Positions 32,846-42,174 of a stretch of 64,000 nucleotides of DNA are shown one piece after another. The DNA lies in assembly GCA_017411665.1 (NCBI GenBank), contig JAFQPT010000391.1, forward strand, positions 1 to 64,000. Reading direction: 5' to 3'. The position numbers and the translations under genes are program-made. How positions within the stretch are numbered: the stretch's first letter is position 1; every line of letters starts with the position of its first letter. The notes under the pieces are model-generated. The model saw only the letters and a program-made list of their open reading frames with translations, ran no database searches and was not told the DNA's origin. This DNA is from Oscillospiraceae bacterium (GTDB lineage: Bacteria; Bacillota_A; Clostridia; Oscillospirales; Oscillospiraceae).

Positions 32846-33610
32846 ATGAAAGGAGTAACCCACATCATCCTTACGCTGGCAACAGCCATCCTAATCCTTG
32901 CCCCAACAATCCCAACGCTTACCACTCCGACCGCCATCCTTGGCGCTGTCCTCTTCATTCTTGGTGCTTTTCTTGGCTCCATCACCCCTGATGTTGACAT
33001 GGGCAAAGGCTCAGCCATTTTCCACGCAGAAATTCCCGGAGCGAAGGGAAAGAAGTTCTTCTTAACCCCTGTCTTCGGGCATACCATTAACATCCTCTGC
33101 TACAAACCGGTGCGCTTCGTCTTCCACCTGATCTTCGGCGACAAGATTTACGCAAAGCAGGGACACCGCGAACTTCCGCACTCTCCAATCGGCATCCTCT
33201 GCATGTCCGCTCTTCTCACGTTCTACATCTGGCTTGTCTGCTTTGCTCTCTCCTTCATCCCGGGACTTGCATTCCTCGCAAACAATCCGTTCATCTTCCT
33301 CTTCGGCGGCTCCTTCCTCTTCGGATGCTTCATGCACTTAGTCGAAGACACCTGTGATATCGCAGGCATCCACTACCTCTATCCCTTCTCCTTCCGCAGA
33401 CTCCGCGGGAAAATCCTTGGAGACGGAACCGATGTACGCCCGCGTGTGTACACTGTCATTCTTCTGATTGCCGCGGTAATCCTCTGCGCGGCATCCTTTA
33501 TCTTCAGCCTTCCGGCATTCGTTGGAATCCCTGCTGCGGTCATCCTCTGGATTATTTTCCTTCCCGCATCCGGTGTTCCGGCAAAGAAACAGAACCGTGA
33601 TTTGAGCTGA
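32846..33610 (+). CDS. YdjM/DUF457-type membrane protein
   Basis: 254 aa. Start MKGVTHIILT with His in the first helix, then GSITPDVDMGKG (SPDxD-type motif) and RELPHSPIGI (HRxxPHS-like) match the YdjM/DUF457 family, named membrane-bound metal-dependent hydrolase. Five or so membrane helices (for example 10-28, 35-52, 112-135, 145-165, 205-245). Enzymatic activity of the family is poorly known. Confidence 0.8.
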   Translation: MKGVTHIILTLATAILILAPTIPTLTTPTAILGAVLFILGAFLGSITPDVDMGKGSAIFHAEIPGAKGKKFFLTPVFGHTINILCYKPVRFVFHLIFGDKIYAKQGHRELPHSPIGILCMSALLTFYIWLVCFALSFIPGLAFLANNPFIFLFGGSFLFGCFMHLVEDTCDIAGIHYLYPFSFRRLRGKILGDGTDVRPRVYTVILLIAAVILCAASFIFSLPAFVGIPAAVILWIIFLPASGVPAKKQNRDLS

Positions 33611-33693
33611 GATAACACCCTCCTTTTTTTCAACCCGCATCTTTCCCTCCTCTGAGCGAAACCCTTCTAATGTAAGCACGCCAATACATAGGC

Positions 33694-34893
33694 ATGTATA
33701 AACTCGTCTGTGTACACTGCGGTGCGGAGTACTCCCCCGACGCAATTGTGTATAACTGTGAAAAATGCGGACACCTGCTCGCAGTAAAATACGACCTCGA
33801 CAAAATTACTGTTACCCGCGAGGAACTGCAGAGCAGAAAGATTGGTGTATGGAGATACAAAGAGTTCCTGCCGGTCAAGATTGAGCCGGTCACTTTACAG
33901 GAAGGCGGAACTCCGCTCTATCACGCAAAGCGCCTTGGTGAAGAGCTTGGATTAAAGAACCTCTACGTCAAGCACGAGGGTATGAACCCGTCAGGTTCCT
34001 TCAAGGACAGAGGAATGACCCTTGGTGTTTCCATGGCAAAGCAGCTCGGCAAGAACATTGTCGCCTGCGCATCCACCGGAAACACCTCTGCATCCATGGC
34101 TGTCTATGCCGCAAAGGCAGGAATGCCGGGCGTTGTCCTTCTCCCCGCAGGACATGTTGCTCTTGGTAAAGTTGCCCAGGCATTAATGCACGGCGCAAAG
34201 GTCATCTCCATTCGCGGAAACTTCGACCGTGCATTAGAGATGGTTCACGAGCTTTGTGTCTCCCACGGCATTTATCTCTTAAACTCCATCAACCCATACC
34301 GCCTTGAAGGTCAGAAGACCATCGGTTTCGAGGCTGTTGACCAGCTCGGCTGTGTTCCGGACCGCTTCGTCTTACCGGTTGGAAACGCAGGAAACATCTC
34401 TGCTGTCTACAAGGGACTGACTGAGTGGAAGGAAATTGGCTTCATCGACTCTCTTCCAAAGATGACCGCAATTCAGGCAGAAGGTGCCATGCCGGTTGTT
34501 AACGCAATTAAGGGCAACCTGCCGGAAGTTGTTGTCGAAAAGAACCCGGAGACTGTTGCATCCGCAATCCGTATCGGCGCCCCGGTCAATGCAGAAAAAG
34601 CTCTCCGCGCAATCCGCGAGACAAACGGTACTGCAGAGTTCGTCACCGACGAGGAAATCCTTGCCATGCAGCGCGACTTAGCACGCCTTGAAGGTATCGG
34701 CGTTGAGCCGGCATCTGCTGCATCTGTTGCAGGTATCAAGAAGATGGCAGAGCAGGGACTCCTTGATGCAGACGAGAAGATTGTCTGTGTTGTCACCGGT
34801 CACCTGTTAAAAGATCCGGAAACTGTTATTAAGCAATGCGCAGCCCCAATCGAAATCGACCCAACTATCGAAGCACTGCTCTCTGTGCTGTAA
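33694..34893 (+). CDS. thrC: Threonine synthase
   Basis: 399 aa PLP enzyme converting O-phosphohomoserine to threonine. The N-terminal rubredoxin-like zinc site CVHCG..CEKCG is followed by the PLP lysine in NPSGSFKDRGMT and the substrate-binding TGNTSASMAVYA and VGNAGNISA loops. Length and start are standard. The last 58 nt overlap the next gene in another frame. Confidence 0.95.
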   Translation: MYKLVCVHCGAEYSPDAIVYNCEKCGHLLAVKYDLDKITVTREELQSRKIGVWRYKEFLPVKIEPVTLQEGGTPLYHAKRLGEELGLKNLYVKHEGMNPSGSFKDRGMTLGVSMAKQLGKNIVACASTGNTSASMAVYAAKAGMPGVVLLPAGHVALGKVAQALMHGAKVISIRGNFDRALEMVHELCVSHGIYLLNSINPYRLEGQKTIGFEAVDQLGCVPDRFVLPVGNAGNISAVYKGLTEWKEIGFIDSLPKMTAIQAEGAMPVVNAIKGNLPEVVVEKNPETVASAIRIGAPVNAEKALRAIRETNGTAEFVTDEEILAMQRDLARLEGIGVEPASAASVAGIKKMAEQGLLDADEKIVCVVTGHLLKDPETVIKQCAAPIEIDPTIEALLSVL

Positions 34894-35468
34894 GTCTGGC
34901 TCTCGCAGTCCTTCTGCTGGCAGTCCCTGCGGCTGCCAACACCGCGGACTTTACGGTTTCGGAAAACGGCTCGGTGCTGTATGCCGAGGCGAAGTTTTCC
35001 GGTTCATCATACCTTCTGGTAATGCCCGGCCTCTTAGGTGAGGATGTGGCACTGGAAGATGTCCGCAATCTGACGCTGACGAATGAAAACGGAACGGTTG
35101 TTGAACCGAAGAATACGAAAGGGACACTGACGTTTCCCGAAGGAAACTATACGCTGACCTATTCGCTTCCGATTGCCGGCGGATTTGTATATGCGAAGTT
35201 CCCGACCGCATATAATGTGACGGTAACCCTTCCCAAACCCTACACCACCGGACACCTGATTCTTGGAACTGTGTCAGGAGGCGGTGTAATTTCCGCGGAT
35301 GCGGAGCAGACCGTTGTCACCTTTACCCAGACGAAAGCTGTCTCGCTGACCTTCTATGAAGAAAACCGCGAGATGATTCTCTATGCATTCCTTGCAGGCT
35401 GGCTTGTTGTGCTGGCTCTTGCATATATGCGCTATAGAAAAATCAAAAAGAACCGGCTGAAGATTTAA
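34836..35468 (+). CDS. Exported membrane-anchored protein (DUF5803-like)
   Basis: 210 aa. Arg-rich N-terminus, signal segment at about 15-35 (ALCAVSLALAVLLLAVPAAA), beta-rich external domain with several VT/NGT patterns, and a C-terminal transmembrane helix (about 180-200) with a basic tail (YRKIKKNRLKI). DUF5803 is my tentative assignment. The ATG at 34836 lies 58 nt inside thrC; a later start would cut the signal peptide, so the overlap is probably real. Confidence 0.65.
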   Translation: MRSPNRNRPNYRSTALCAVSLALAVLLLAVPAAANTADFTVSENGSVLYAEAKFSGSSYLLVMPGLLGEDVALEDVRNLTLTNENGTVVEPKNTKGTLTFPEGNYTLTYSLPIAGGFVYAKFPTAYNVTVTLPKPYTTGHLILGTVSGGGVISADAEQTVVTFTQTKAVSLTFYEENREMILYAFLAGWLVVLALAYMRYRKIKKNRLKI

Positions 35469-35570
35469 AGATGAAAAGACGTACTGCAGGGAAGAGGAAC
35501 AGCTCGATTTTCAGCTGTCCCTCTCTCTTCATTTTATTTTTAAGAAGCTAAATTTGTCGGGAATGAGAGA

Positions 35571-36131
35571 GTGAACATATTTTATACAAGTGAGCGGGGC
35601 ATATGGCGAAACTGGCTTGCAGAGCACTTTGAAACAGAAAATGAAATATGGTTTGTGTTTCCAATGAAGGAATCCGGAGACAAATCACTTTCATATAATG
35701 ATGCAGTAGAAGAAGCACTTTGCTTTGGCTGGATAGACAGCACAATTAAACACATAGACCCGACACATCGTGCACAGCGGTTTACACCAAGGAAAAGAGG
35801 AAGTTCATATTCACGCCCGAATATAGAACGACTGATTTGGCTCGAGGAACAAGGGATGATTCACCCGAAGGTGAGAGATGAGGTATTACCTATTATTCGT
35901 GCGCCATACATATTTCCCAGCGACATACTTGATACCATAAAAGCAGATACGCTTGCGTGGGAAAACTACAAGAAATTATCAGAGCCATATAAGCGTATTC
36001 GTATTGCCTATATAGATGCGGCAAGAAAACGTCCTGACGAATTCAAAAAACGACTTACTAGTTTTATTAACAAGACTCGTAATGGAAAGCTGATTGCTGG
36101 TTTTGGCGGGATAGACAAGTATTACGGTTAA
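35571..36131 (+). CDS. YdeI/OmpD-associated family protein
   Basis: 186 aa, GTG start at 35571. EEALCFGWIDSTIKHIDPTH and the FTPRKRGSSYS block are the hallmark of the bacterial YdeI (DUF1801-related, 'bacteriocin-protection') family; the C-terminal part (AWENYKKLSEPYKRIRIAYI) is also typical. AT-richer than both neighbours, so possibly acquired from bacteria. Cellular function not established. Confidence 0.8.
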   Translation: MNIFYTSERGIWRNWLAEHFETENEIWFVFPMKESGDKSLSYNDAVEEALCFGWIDSTIKHIDPTHRAQRFTPRKRGSSYSRPNIERLIWLEEQGMIHPKVRDEVLPIIRAPYIFPSDILDTIKADTLAWENYKKLSEPYKRIRIAYIDAARKRPDEFKKRLTSFINKTRNGKLIAGFGGIDKYYG

Positions 36132-36142
36132 AGGATGAGGGG

Positions 36143-38530
36143 TTAGAAGAACATATCCAGAGTTGTCTTTTTTGCGACCTTCGGGTCAAACTCATCCCAG
36201 TCCCAGCCGAGCGCATCGAAAATCCGGTTCAGCGGGGCCTGAATGGTTTTCTCGAGCATTAAATCCCAGTCGATTTCAAAGGCGTCTTCCGGAATCTGAT
36301 CCGGATACTCAAAGCAGATGACATCGGTCTCCGGATACTTATCCGGATTTAGGATGCGTTTGATGTACACCCGCTTCGGCTTGCTTCCGCGTTTGAAGTC
36401 GGTTCCAAGATACTGATTGGCGTATTTTGCTCCGCGTCCGTGAGCATCCAGGCGCTCATAATCATCCAGCGCTTTGTTGATGCCGCCAGGAATACCGGCT
36501 TTTTCCAGCGGATAGCGTCCTGCACGGTAGTCCTTGAGAATCTGCGGGAGGTATCCTTTGATGTCGGACTTTCCGTTGCCCTTCAGAATCATCTCCAGAA
36601 CCGTTCCCTGCGCCTCGCGGGTGATATGGGCGGAGTCGGAGCGTTTCATCTCAAATCCGGCGATGTCGATTTTGTCAATCTCCTGCCCTTCCTTCCAGGT
36701 CAGATGACCTGCGTACCGCTTCTTTGCTCCTCCCTGGAAGAACCGGCGGTAAATCTTCTCGAACTTAATCGAGAAGTAACTGACATCTGCACCGAGCGTT
36801 TCCCTGGAGAAGGAAGGATAGCTTGCATTCAGTTCCTCCTCGAGCTTTCGAGCAATCTGAATAGTCTCTTCCTGAGACACCATCGGGAGCTGGACAAAGC
36901 AGGAATCGGTATCTCCATAGATTACTTCGTATCCGTTGTCGTTGATGATTTTTCTGGTGTGCTGGATAATGGCGCGGCCAACGGAAGTAACCGCTGATCC
37001 AATGTCTCTGTCGTAGAGGCGGAAGCGGGCAAAGCCGGAAACACCGTAGTACGAGTTCATGATGACCTTTAAGACATTCTGCTGCATGTCGTAGAGGTTG
37101 TACTCATCAGAGCCGTAGGGGAAGGTGTTTCTGAGTTTTTTCTTGTTGTCCCTTTCCGTCAGCAGTTCGCTGATGATACTTCTGGTCAGTCCGTCCGGCG
37201 ATTTTTTGAAGCGGATACCGTTTGGCGCATGGATTTCGCCGTCCGGAGACTTGGTCTCCTGCGAGGCGTTTAAGGTCATCATGGCCATCGGGTAGAGCGA
37301 CTTTAAGTCGAGGACGATGACGTTTTCGCAGACGCCTTTGGATGGAGCAAAGACGGTCGCTCCCTCGAACTCTTCACCGACTCCGTTTCCTTTGGACGGG
37401 AGCACAAACTTCCCGAATGCCCGGCGGAGGATGAAGATGTCAACCACGTTGGAGGAGTTGAGTGTCTTGTCAAGCGGGCATCCCACATAGCGCGAGACCT
37501 CCTGGAAGAACTCAACGATGCTGTTTTTGCGGTTGATGCCGACACACAGCTCCACATCCTTGAAGTTGTACTCAATCATCTTCAAGGGATCGTTGTTCCA
37601 GAGGTCTCCGAGTGTTCCGGTATAGCGAACCTTGCGCTCTCCAAGTTCCTCTTCTGCAATAGCATCCAGGCGGTAGGATTCTTTCTGTCCGCTCTGCATC
37701 TTCTTGTATGCGGTAAGCAAATCGAAGATGACTCTTCCGCGCATGGCGTTTCGGTCAACAACGCCCGGAAGCCGTGCGAACACATCCGGCTTGAAGCCGA
37801 GGACTTCTGCCCGCTTTAAGATATAGGCGGCATCGAAATCTGCAAAGTTCCAGCCGGATAAGATGTCAGGATTTTTTTCCTGAATGTATGCGATAAATGC
37901 CTTGAAGAGTTCCCGCTCGGAGTCGAAGGCAAGAATTTTGTGGCGGCTTTCGTCAAAACAGCCGTTTGGAAGCGGCTCTGCTACGGTAAGCGGAGTCTCT
38001 CCGTTGAGGAAGAAAGTGGTGTAACAGTCGTCAAAGGAGTCATGGCAGGTAATGCAGTTAATCGCATCGCGTTCCGCCTCCGGGAATCCGTATCGGTCGT
38101 CACACTCGATATCGCACATGCAGACTCTTGCCTTCGAGAGAACATGTGCGGGGGAGAGTTCGGTGTAACTGCAGGTTTCTGCCGGGAAGGAGACGCCTCC
38201 TGTAAGACCTAAGTCAATCAGGAAACGGGTGGCGAAGGGGATATCTGCTTCGAAGTGGTGATAGTTCTCGCGGGCCGCACGCACATCTCCCGGTTTTTCG
38301 GTGTAAAGGCGAATGAGCGGCTCGCCTTTGATAGAGAATGCTTTGTCGTCTGTGACGGTCACATTTTTCTGGTGCGGGCGATGCGCTTCGCTTTCCCGAA
38401 CCCAGAAGTAGGGACGAAATCCGGTGACCTTGACCTCGTGTGCAGTGCCGTCTGCTTCGCGTCCGAAGATGTGGACTACAGGACCTGCCGGAGTGTTTGA
38501 GTATTCAGCCTGATTGATGGCGATTTCCAT
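36143..38530 (-). CDS. polB: Family B DNA polymerase
   Basis: 795 aa replicative or repair polymerase with 3'-5' exonuclease. Exonuclease motifs MCDIECDDR and NFADFDAAYI, polymerase motif A DLKSLYPMAM, motif B KVIMNSYYGVSG and motif C YGDTDSCF are all intact. The C-terminus TTLDMFF is a PCNA-interacting (PIP) peptide. The ATG abuts the malate dehydrogenase stop directly, so the two share a transcript. Confidence 0.96.
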   Translation of the reverse strand: MEIAINQAEYSNTPAGPVVHIFGREADGTAHEVKVTGFRPYFWVRESEAHRPHQKNVTVTDDKAFSIKGEPLIRLYTEKPGDVRAARENYHHFEADIPFATRFLIDLGLTGGVSFPAETCSYTELSPAHVLSKARVCMCDIECDDRYGFPEAERDAINCITCHDSFDDCYTTFFLNGETPLTVAEPLPNGCFDESRHKILAFDSERELFKAFIAYIQEKNPDILSGWNFADFDAAYILKRAEVLGFKPDVFARLPGVVDRNAMRGRVIFDLLTAYKKMQSGQKESYRLDAIAEEELGERKVRYTGTLGDLWNNDPLKMIEYNFKDVELCVGINRKNSIVEFFQEVSRYVGCPLDKTLNSSNVVDIFILRRAFGKFVLPSKGNGVGEEFEGATVFAPSKGVCENVIVLDLKSLYPMAMMTLNASQETKSPDGEIHAPNGIRFKKSPDGLTRSIISELLTERDNKKKLRNTFPYGSDEYNLYDMQQNVLKVIMNSYYGVSGFARFRLYDRDIGSAVTSVGRAIIQHTRKIINDNGYEVIYGDTDSCFVQLPMVSQEETIQIARKLEEELNASYPSFSRETLGADVSYFSIKFEKIYRRFFQGGAKKRYAGHLTWKEGQEIDKIDIAGFEMKRSDSAHITREAQGTVLEMILKGNGKSDIKGYLPQILKDYRAGRYPLEKAGIPGGINKALDDYERLDAHGRGAKYANQYLGTDFKRGSKPKRVYIKRILNPDKYPETDVICFEYPDQIPEDAFEIDWDLMLEKTIQAPLNRIFDALGWDWDEFDPKVAKKTTLDMFF

Positions 38531-39382
38531 TTAGACTCTCCGGCAAAGGCCAGTGAGGAACTCTGCTGCAGCGTTGAGTTTTGCGGTTTCCCAGTCGTCA
38601 AGTTTTAAGTTCTCGTTAATCTTTGCCCCATCGCGAGTTACGCGGGCCGGAAGGCCGATGGAACATCCGTCAATTCCATATGCACCGTTTGCCGGAAGCG
38701 AGCAGATGAACTCTTCCCCTTTCTCAATCTTCTGCATCATGTTTGCGATGTGGTATGCCGGGCCGAAGACAGTGCCGCCCTTTCCTTTGATGACCGGCAT
38801 GGAAGAGCCGCGAAGGCCTAAGAGAACTTCCTCGCGGACAGCTTCCGGAACATCGACGGAAAGCTTGGAGAAAACCGGGACCTGGTTTTCTCCGTGTTCT
38901 CCAAGGACCATTCCTTCCTCTTTGATTCCCATAGAGGAAAGCGCAACGGTAAATCTGCGGCTGTCTAAGAGTCCGCCGAATCCGACAACCTGTCCTTCGT
39001 CAAGGCCTGCGTGCTTTGCGAAGTACCAGGTAAAGACATCCATCGGGTTGGTGATGACAATCAGTTTTCCGGAAAATCCCTTGAGCTGTTCTGCCGCCTC
39101 GCGGGCAATCGGGAGGTTTTTGTCGAATAAGTCTGCGCGGGTTTTGACGTTTGGCGAACGCGAGTATCCGGCAGAGAAGATGCAGTAGTCCGCATCCTTC
39201 ATATCTGCAATATTGGTGGAGATGGGAATGTCTGCGCCGTGCATCAGGTCGAGTTTCTGTGCATGCAGAAATTCCGGCATGATGTCGTATATTACAAGCT
39301 CGTCGGCAAATCCGTTGACCGCGGAGATGTAGGCCGCTTCTCCTCCAATGCGGCCCATACCGAATGCTGCTACTTTAACCAT
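38531..39382 (-). CDS. mdh: Malate dehydrogenase (LDH/MDH superfamily)
   Basis: 283 aa. Rossmann start VKVAAFGMGRIGGEAA, substrate loop GYSRSPNVKTRADLF with the two Arg expected for malate, ITNPMD, and the catalytic His in GEHGENQVPVFS. Interconverts malate and oxaloacetate, in methanogens part of the incomplete TCA route. Slightly shorter than the usual 300-320 residues. First gene of a two-gene transcript with polB. Confidence 0.88.
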   Translation of the reverse strand: MVKVAAFGMGRIGGEAAYISAVNGFADELVIYDIMPEFLHAQKLDLMHGADIPISTNIADMKDADYCIFSAGYSRSPNVKTRADLFDKNLPIAREAAEQLKGFSGKLIVITNPMDVFTWYFAKHAGLDEGQVVGFGGLLDSRRFTVALSSMGIKEEGMVLGEHGENQVPVFSKLSVDVPEAVREEVLLGLRGSSMPVIKGKGGTVFGPAYHIANMMQKIEKGEEFICSLPANGAYGIDGCSIGLPARVTRDGAKINENLKLDDWETAKLNAAAEFLTGLCRRV

Positions 39383-39417
39383 ATAGTAGTATTGGTTTTC
39401 TTAGGGTTTAACAACCT

Positions 39418-40203
39418 CTATGAGAACAGCAGTATTCTGAGGAAATAGAGCAGGAGCATATGGAGCGGATAGAACGCATAGCAGAAGTACTGAAACGCTT
39501 TGCTGTGGTATCCCTGCTTTCCGCGGTAGAGCCAGAGGGGAATGAGAGCAAGGAGAGCAAAGCCCTGCTGTGCGAAGGAGACCGGGAATCCAAACACCGA
39601 GAACTCATAGACAAGTCCGCCTAAGAGTTCAAAGTTGATGTAGGCAAGGAAGATGACCTGTCCTGCAAGACACCACCACTTCCGTCCGCGGAAGAAGTAG
39701 AAGACCAGAACCGTCAGGATTCCTGCATGATAGAAGTCCACCATGGTAAGCAGGCCAAGCACTGCGCCGAGCAGAACCGTTCCACATCCGGTAAAAATCC
39801 GCAGGATGATTTTCCCTGATGCTTTTGCCTTTTCGTTTAGGTGAATCAGCCCCAGAGCGATTAAGAAACTCCAGAGAATATTCTGGTGAATCGGGTAGAA
39901 AAGACTGCTTCCCATCATGAGGTTGAAGGGAATTTCTGCAAGAAGAGCGAAGACAAACAGCCTGCCGGCATATTTTTTCAGGCTTTTGGTGTGGAAGTAT
40001 CCTTCGACCAGGAGAAATGCGAAGATGGGAAGCGCTAAGCGTCCTATGCAGGTGAGCCAGTCGTTTCCGGGAATTATTGTACCCCAGAGGTGGTCGCAGA
40101 GCATACAAAACATCGCGATGATGTGCAGTGATGCGGATGTTATCTCAAAATTCCGTAGATTTCCCGTAAATAAACCCCTTTTCTTTACTATAGGTCTGCA
40201 CAC
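39418..40203 (-). CDS. TraX-family membrane protein
   Basis: 261 aa with about eight hydrophobic helices. LHIIAMFCMLCDHLWG, IGRLALPIFAFLLVEGYFHT and EIPFNLMMG are the TraX family pattern (named from F-pilin acetylation, though most members are unstudied). GTG start at 40203; no ATG precedes the first helix. Divergent from the GntR regulator. Confidence 0.8.
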   Translation of the reverse strand: MCRPIVKKRGLFTGNLRNFEITSASLHIIAMFCMLCDHLWGTIIPGNDWLTCIGRLALPIFAFLLVEGYFHTKSLKKYAGRLFVFALLAEIPFNLMMGSSLFYPIHQNILWSFLIALGLIHLNEKAKASGKIILRIFTGCGTVLLGAVLGLLTMVDFYHAGILTVLVFYFFRGRKWWCLAGQVIFLAYINFELLGGLVYEFSVFGFPVSFAQQGFALLALIPLWLYRGKQGYHSKAFQYFCYAFYPLHMLLLYFLRILLFS

Positions 40204-40243
40204 TACAAGAGATTTGTGTTTTTCCGGTGACCGAAAGTATTAA

Positions 40244-40262
40244 TGTATATAATCAATATACA
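40244..40262 (+). promoter_or_regulatory. Palindromic promoter/operator of the GntR-ABC operon
   Basis: TGTATAT-AATCA-ATATACA, perfect 7-bp arms, containing TATATAAT as TATA box and preceded by CCGAAAGT (BRE-like). It lies 22-40 nt before the GTG of the GntR gene. Suggests autorepression. Confidence 0.65.
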
Positions 40263-40283
40263 CAATATTGCACGAGGCCTCAT

Positions 40284-40658
40284 GTGAACATCATAATCAG
40301 CAACTCAAGCGGGAAGCCGATTTACGAGCAGATAACCGCTCAGATAAAGCGGATGATTCTCTCCGGTGAGCTGGAGGACGGCGCGGCACTGCCGAGCATG
40401 CGTCTGCTTGCCAAGGAACTTCGCATCAGCGTGATTACCACCAAACGGGCATACACCGATTTGGAGCGCGACGGATTTATTGAGACGGTGGTCGGCAAAG
40501 GAAGCTTTGTTTCGCGGAAAAATCCGGATATCATCCGCGAACAGCAGTTGAAAATTGCCGAGGAATATCTGCAGAAGGCGGCTGATACCGCAAAAACCTA
40601 CGGAATTACCAAAGAAGAACTTCAGGAGATGTTGGATACACTCTTCGATTTGGAGTAA
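40284..40658 (+). CDS. GntR-family regulator (YtrA type)
   Basis: 124 aa from the GTG at 40284; the frame is open further up, but that part covers the promoter. PIYEQITAQIKRMI, LPSMRLLAKELRISVITTKRAYTDLE and GFIETVVGKGSFV form a GntR winged helix; the remaining 50 residues are one short dimerisation helix pair, as in the YtrA subfamily that controls ABC exporters. The next three genes encode just such an exporter. Confidence 0.88.
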   Translation: MNIIISNSSGKPIYEQITAQIKRMILSGELEDGAALPSMRLLAKELRISVITTKRAYTDLERDGFIETVVGKGSFVSRKNPDIIREQQLKIAEEYLQKAADTAKTYGITKEELQEMLDTLFDLE

Positions 40659-40662
40659 AACA

Positions 40663-41523
40663 ATGCAGAATGCTTTAGAAGTACAAAAACTCTGCAAATC
40701 CTACGAAGGATTCGCACTCAGAAATGTGTCCTTTATGCTTCCGAAAGGAGCGGTTATGGGATTTGTCGGAGAAAACGGCGCAGGAAAGACGACAACGATA
40801 AAGTCTGTTTTAGGACTTGTCAGAAAAGATGCGGGAGAGATTTCCGTTCTCGGCGGAAGCATTGAAGATGCGGCAGTCCGGGCAAAGATTGGTGTGGTCT
40901 TCGACGATTTACACCTGCACAAGACACTGCGCATCCGTCAGGCGGCAAAGATTTTTCCGCACCTCTATGAGGACTGGGATGCAGAACTTTTCGCTGAATA
41001 CATAAACCGCTTTAACCTCGACGCAGAAAAGAAAATCAAAGACTTGTCCCGCGGTATGCGGATGAAGTTATCCATCTCGGTCGCGCTCTCCCACCATCCG
41101 GATTTACTGATTCTGGATGAGCCGACCGCAGGTCTTGACCCGGTGGTTCGCGATGAAGTGCTGGAAATCTTCCAGGATTTTATGCAGGATGAAAATCACG
41201 CAATCCTGTTCTCTTCGCATATCACAAGCGACATCGACAAGATTGCAGACTACTTAACCTTCATTCACGACGGAGAGATTCTCTTCTCTGTGCCGACCGA
41301 TGAACTCTTAGGCGAGGCAGGTATTCTGAAATGCAGCGTTGAAGAGGCAGAGACTCTTGATGCAGAACGCGAGGGACTTCTTCGCGTGAGAAAGAATCAG
41401 TTCGGCTGTGAGATTCTGGTACGGAGTAAAGAACAGTTCCGCATGAGCCATCCCGACGCAGTTATCGACCCGGTGACCACGGAATCACTGATGCTGTTCT
41501 ATGCACGAGGAGAGGAGGCATGA
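40663..41523 (+). CDS. ABC transporter ATP-binding protein
   Basis: 286 aa. Walker A GENGAGKTT, ABC signature in a variant form LSRGMRMKL, Walker B LLILDEPTAGLDP and switch His in SSHITSD. Belongs to the drug/bacitracin-export (YtrB/BcrA) type. Start ATG at 40663, 4 nt after the GntR stop; the four-base overlap with the permease gene that follows shows coupling. Confidence 0.93.
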   Translation: MQNALEVQKLCKSYEGFALRNVSFMLPKGAVMGFVGENGAGKTTTIKSVLGLVRKDAGEISVLGGSIEDAAVRAKIGVVFDDLHLHKTLRIRQAAKIFPHLYEDWDAELFAEYINRFNLDAEKKIKDLSRGMRMKLSISVALSHHPDLLILDEPTAGLDPVVRDEVLEIFQDFMQDENHAILFSSHITSDIDKIADYLTFIHDGEILFSVPTDELLGEAGILKCSVEEAETLDAEREGLLRVRKNQFGCEILVRSKEQFRMSHPDAVIDPVTTESLMLFYARGEEA

Positions 41524-42170
41524 ACTCCGGAAAGACGGTGTATAAGGGGCTGATTTACAAGGATTTGTTTCTCTTAAAAGAAGCATTCCCAATCGTAGCC
41601 CTCGCAGTACTGTTCCTGCTTTTCAGCATCACGCTTGGATTTACCGGAGGGTTTCTTGCACTGTGCATTATGCTTCTGGTGTTTGCGGTAAAGGTGGTTG
41701 AGTCAACACTCATCTATGATGAAACTGATGGATGGGATTCGTTTGTCCTGACGGCTCCTGTTTCCCGAAAAGAGGTTATCCGCTCAAAGTATCTTTTACA
41801 GATACTTTTCCTGGCCGGAGCATTTCTGATTTCCGCGGTGATTCTTCTGCTGATATCCCTGATACCGCAGTTTGACGGAGAGGAATGGCTGTATATCATG
41901 CTGATTGTCGGATTCTGCTACGCGCTTGTATACGGGGCAGTGGTGATTCCTGTCTATCTGAAGTTTGGACAGCATACATCCCGCTACGTCGCCTTTGTGA
42001 TTCTGATAGTCGTTGCCGGACTGTTCGGAGTTACATTCGGATTCTCGATGTTTATGGAGTTTGCGGCATCGACAATCCCGCTTCTGATTGGCATACTCGC
42101 AGTAAGTCTCGCCGCATACGGAGCATCATACCGGATTTCCCAGAGAATATACGCGAAAAGAGAGTTCTAA
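41520..42170 (+). CDS. ABC-2 type permease subunit
   Basis: 216 aa with six hydrophobic helices. Sequence is related throughout to the next gene product (FLALCIMLLVFAVKVVE, SRKEVIRSKYLL, SQRIYAKREF at the end). Works with the ATPase as an exporter of unknown substrate. Probably pairs with its paralogue as a heterodimer. Confidence 0.85.
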   Translation: MNSGKTVYKGLIYKDLFLLKEAFPIVALAVLFLLFSITLGFTGGFLALCIMLLVFAVKVVESTLIYDETDGWDSFVLTAPVSRKEVIRSKYLLQILFLAGAFLISAVILLLISLIPQFDGEEWLYIMLIVGFCYALVYGAVVIPVYLKFGQHTSRYVAFVILIVVAGLFGVTFGFSMFMEFAASTIPLLIGILAVSLAAYGASYRISQRIYAKREF

Positions 42171-42174
42171 GACC

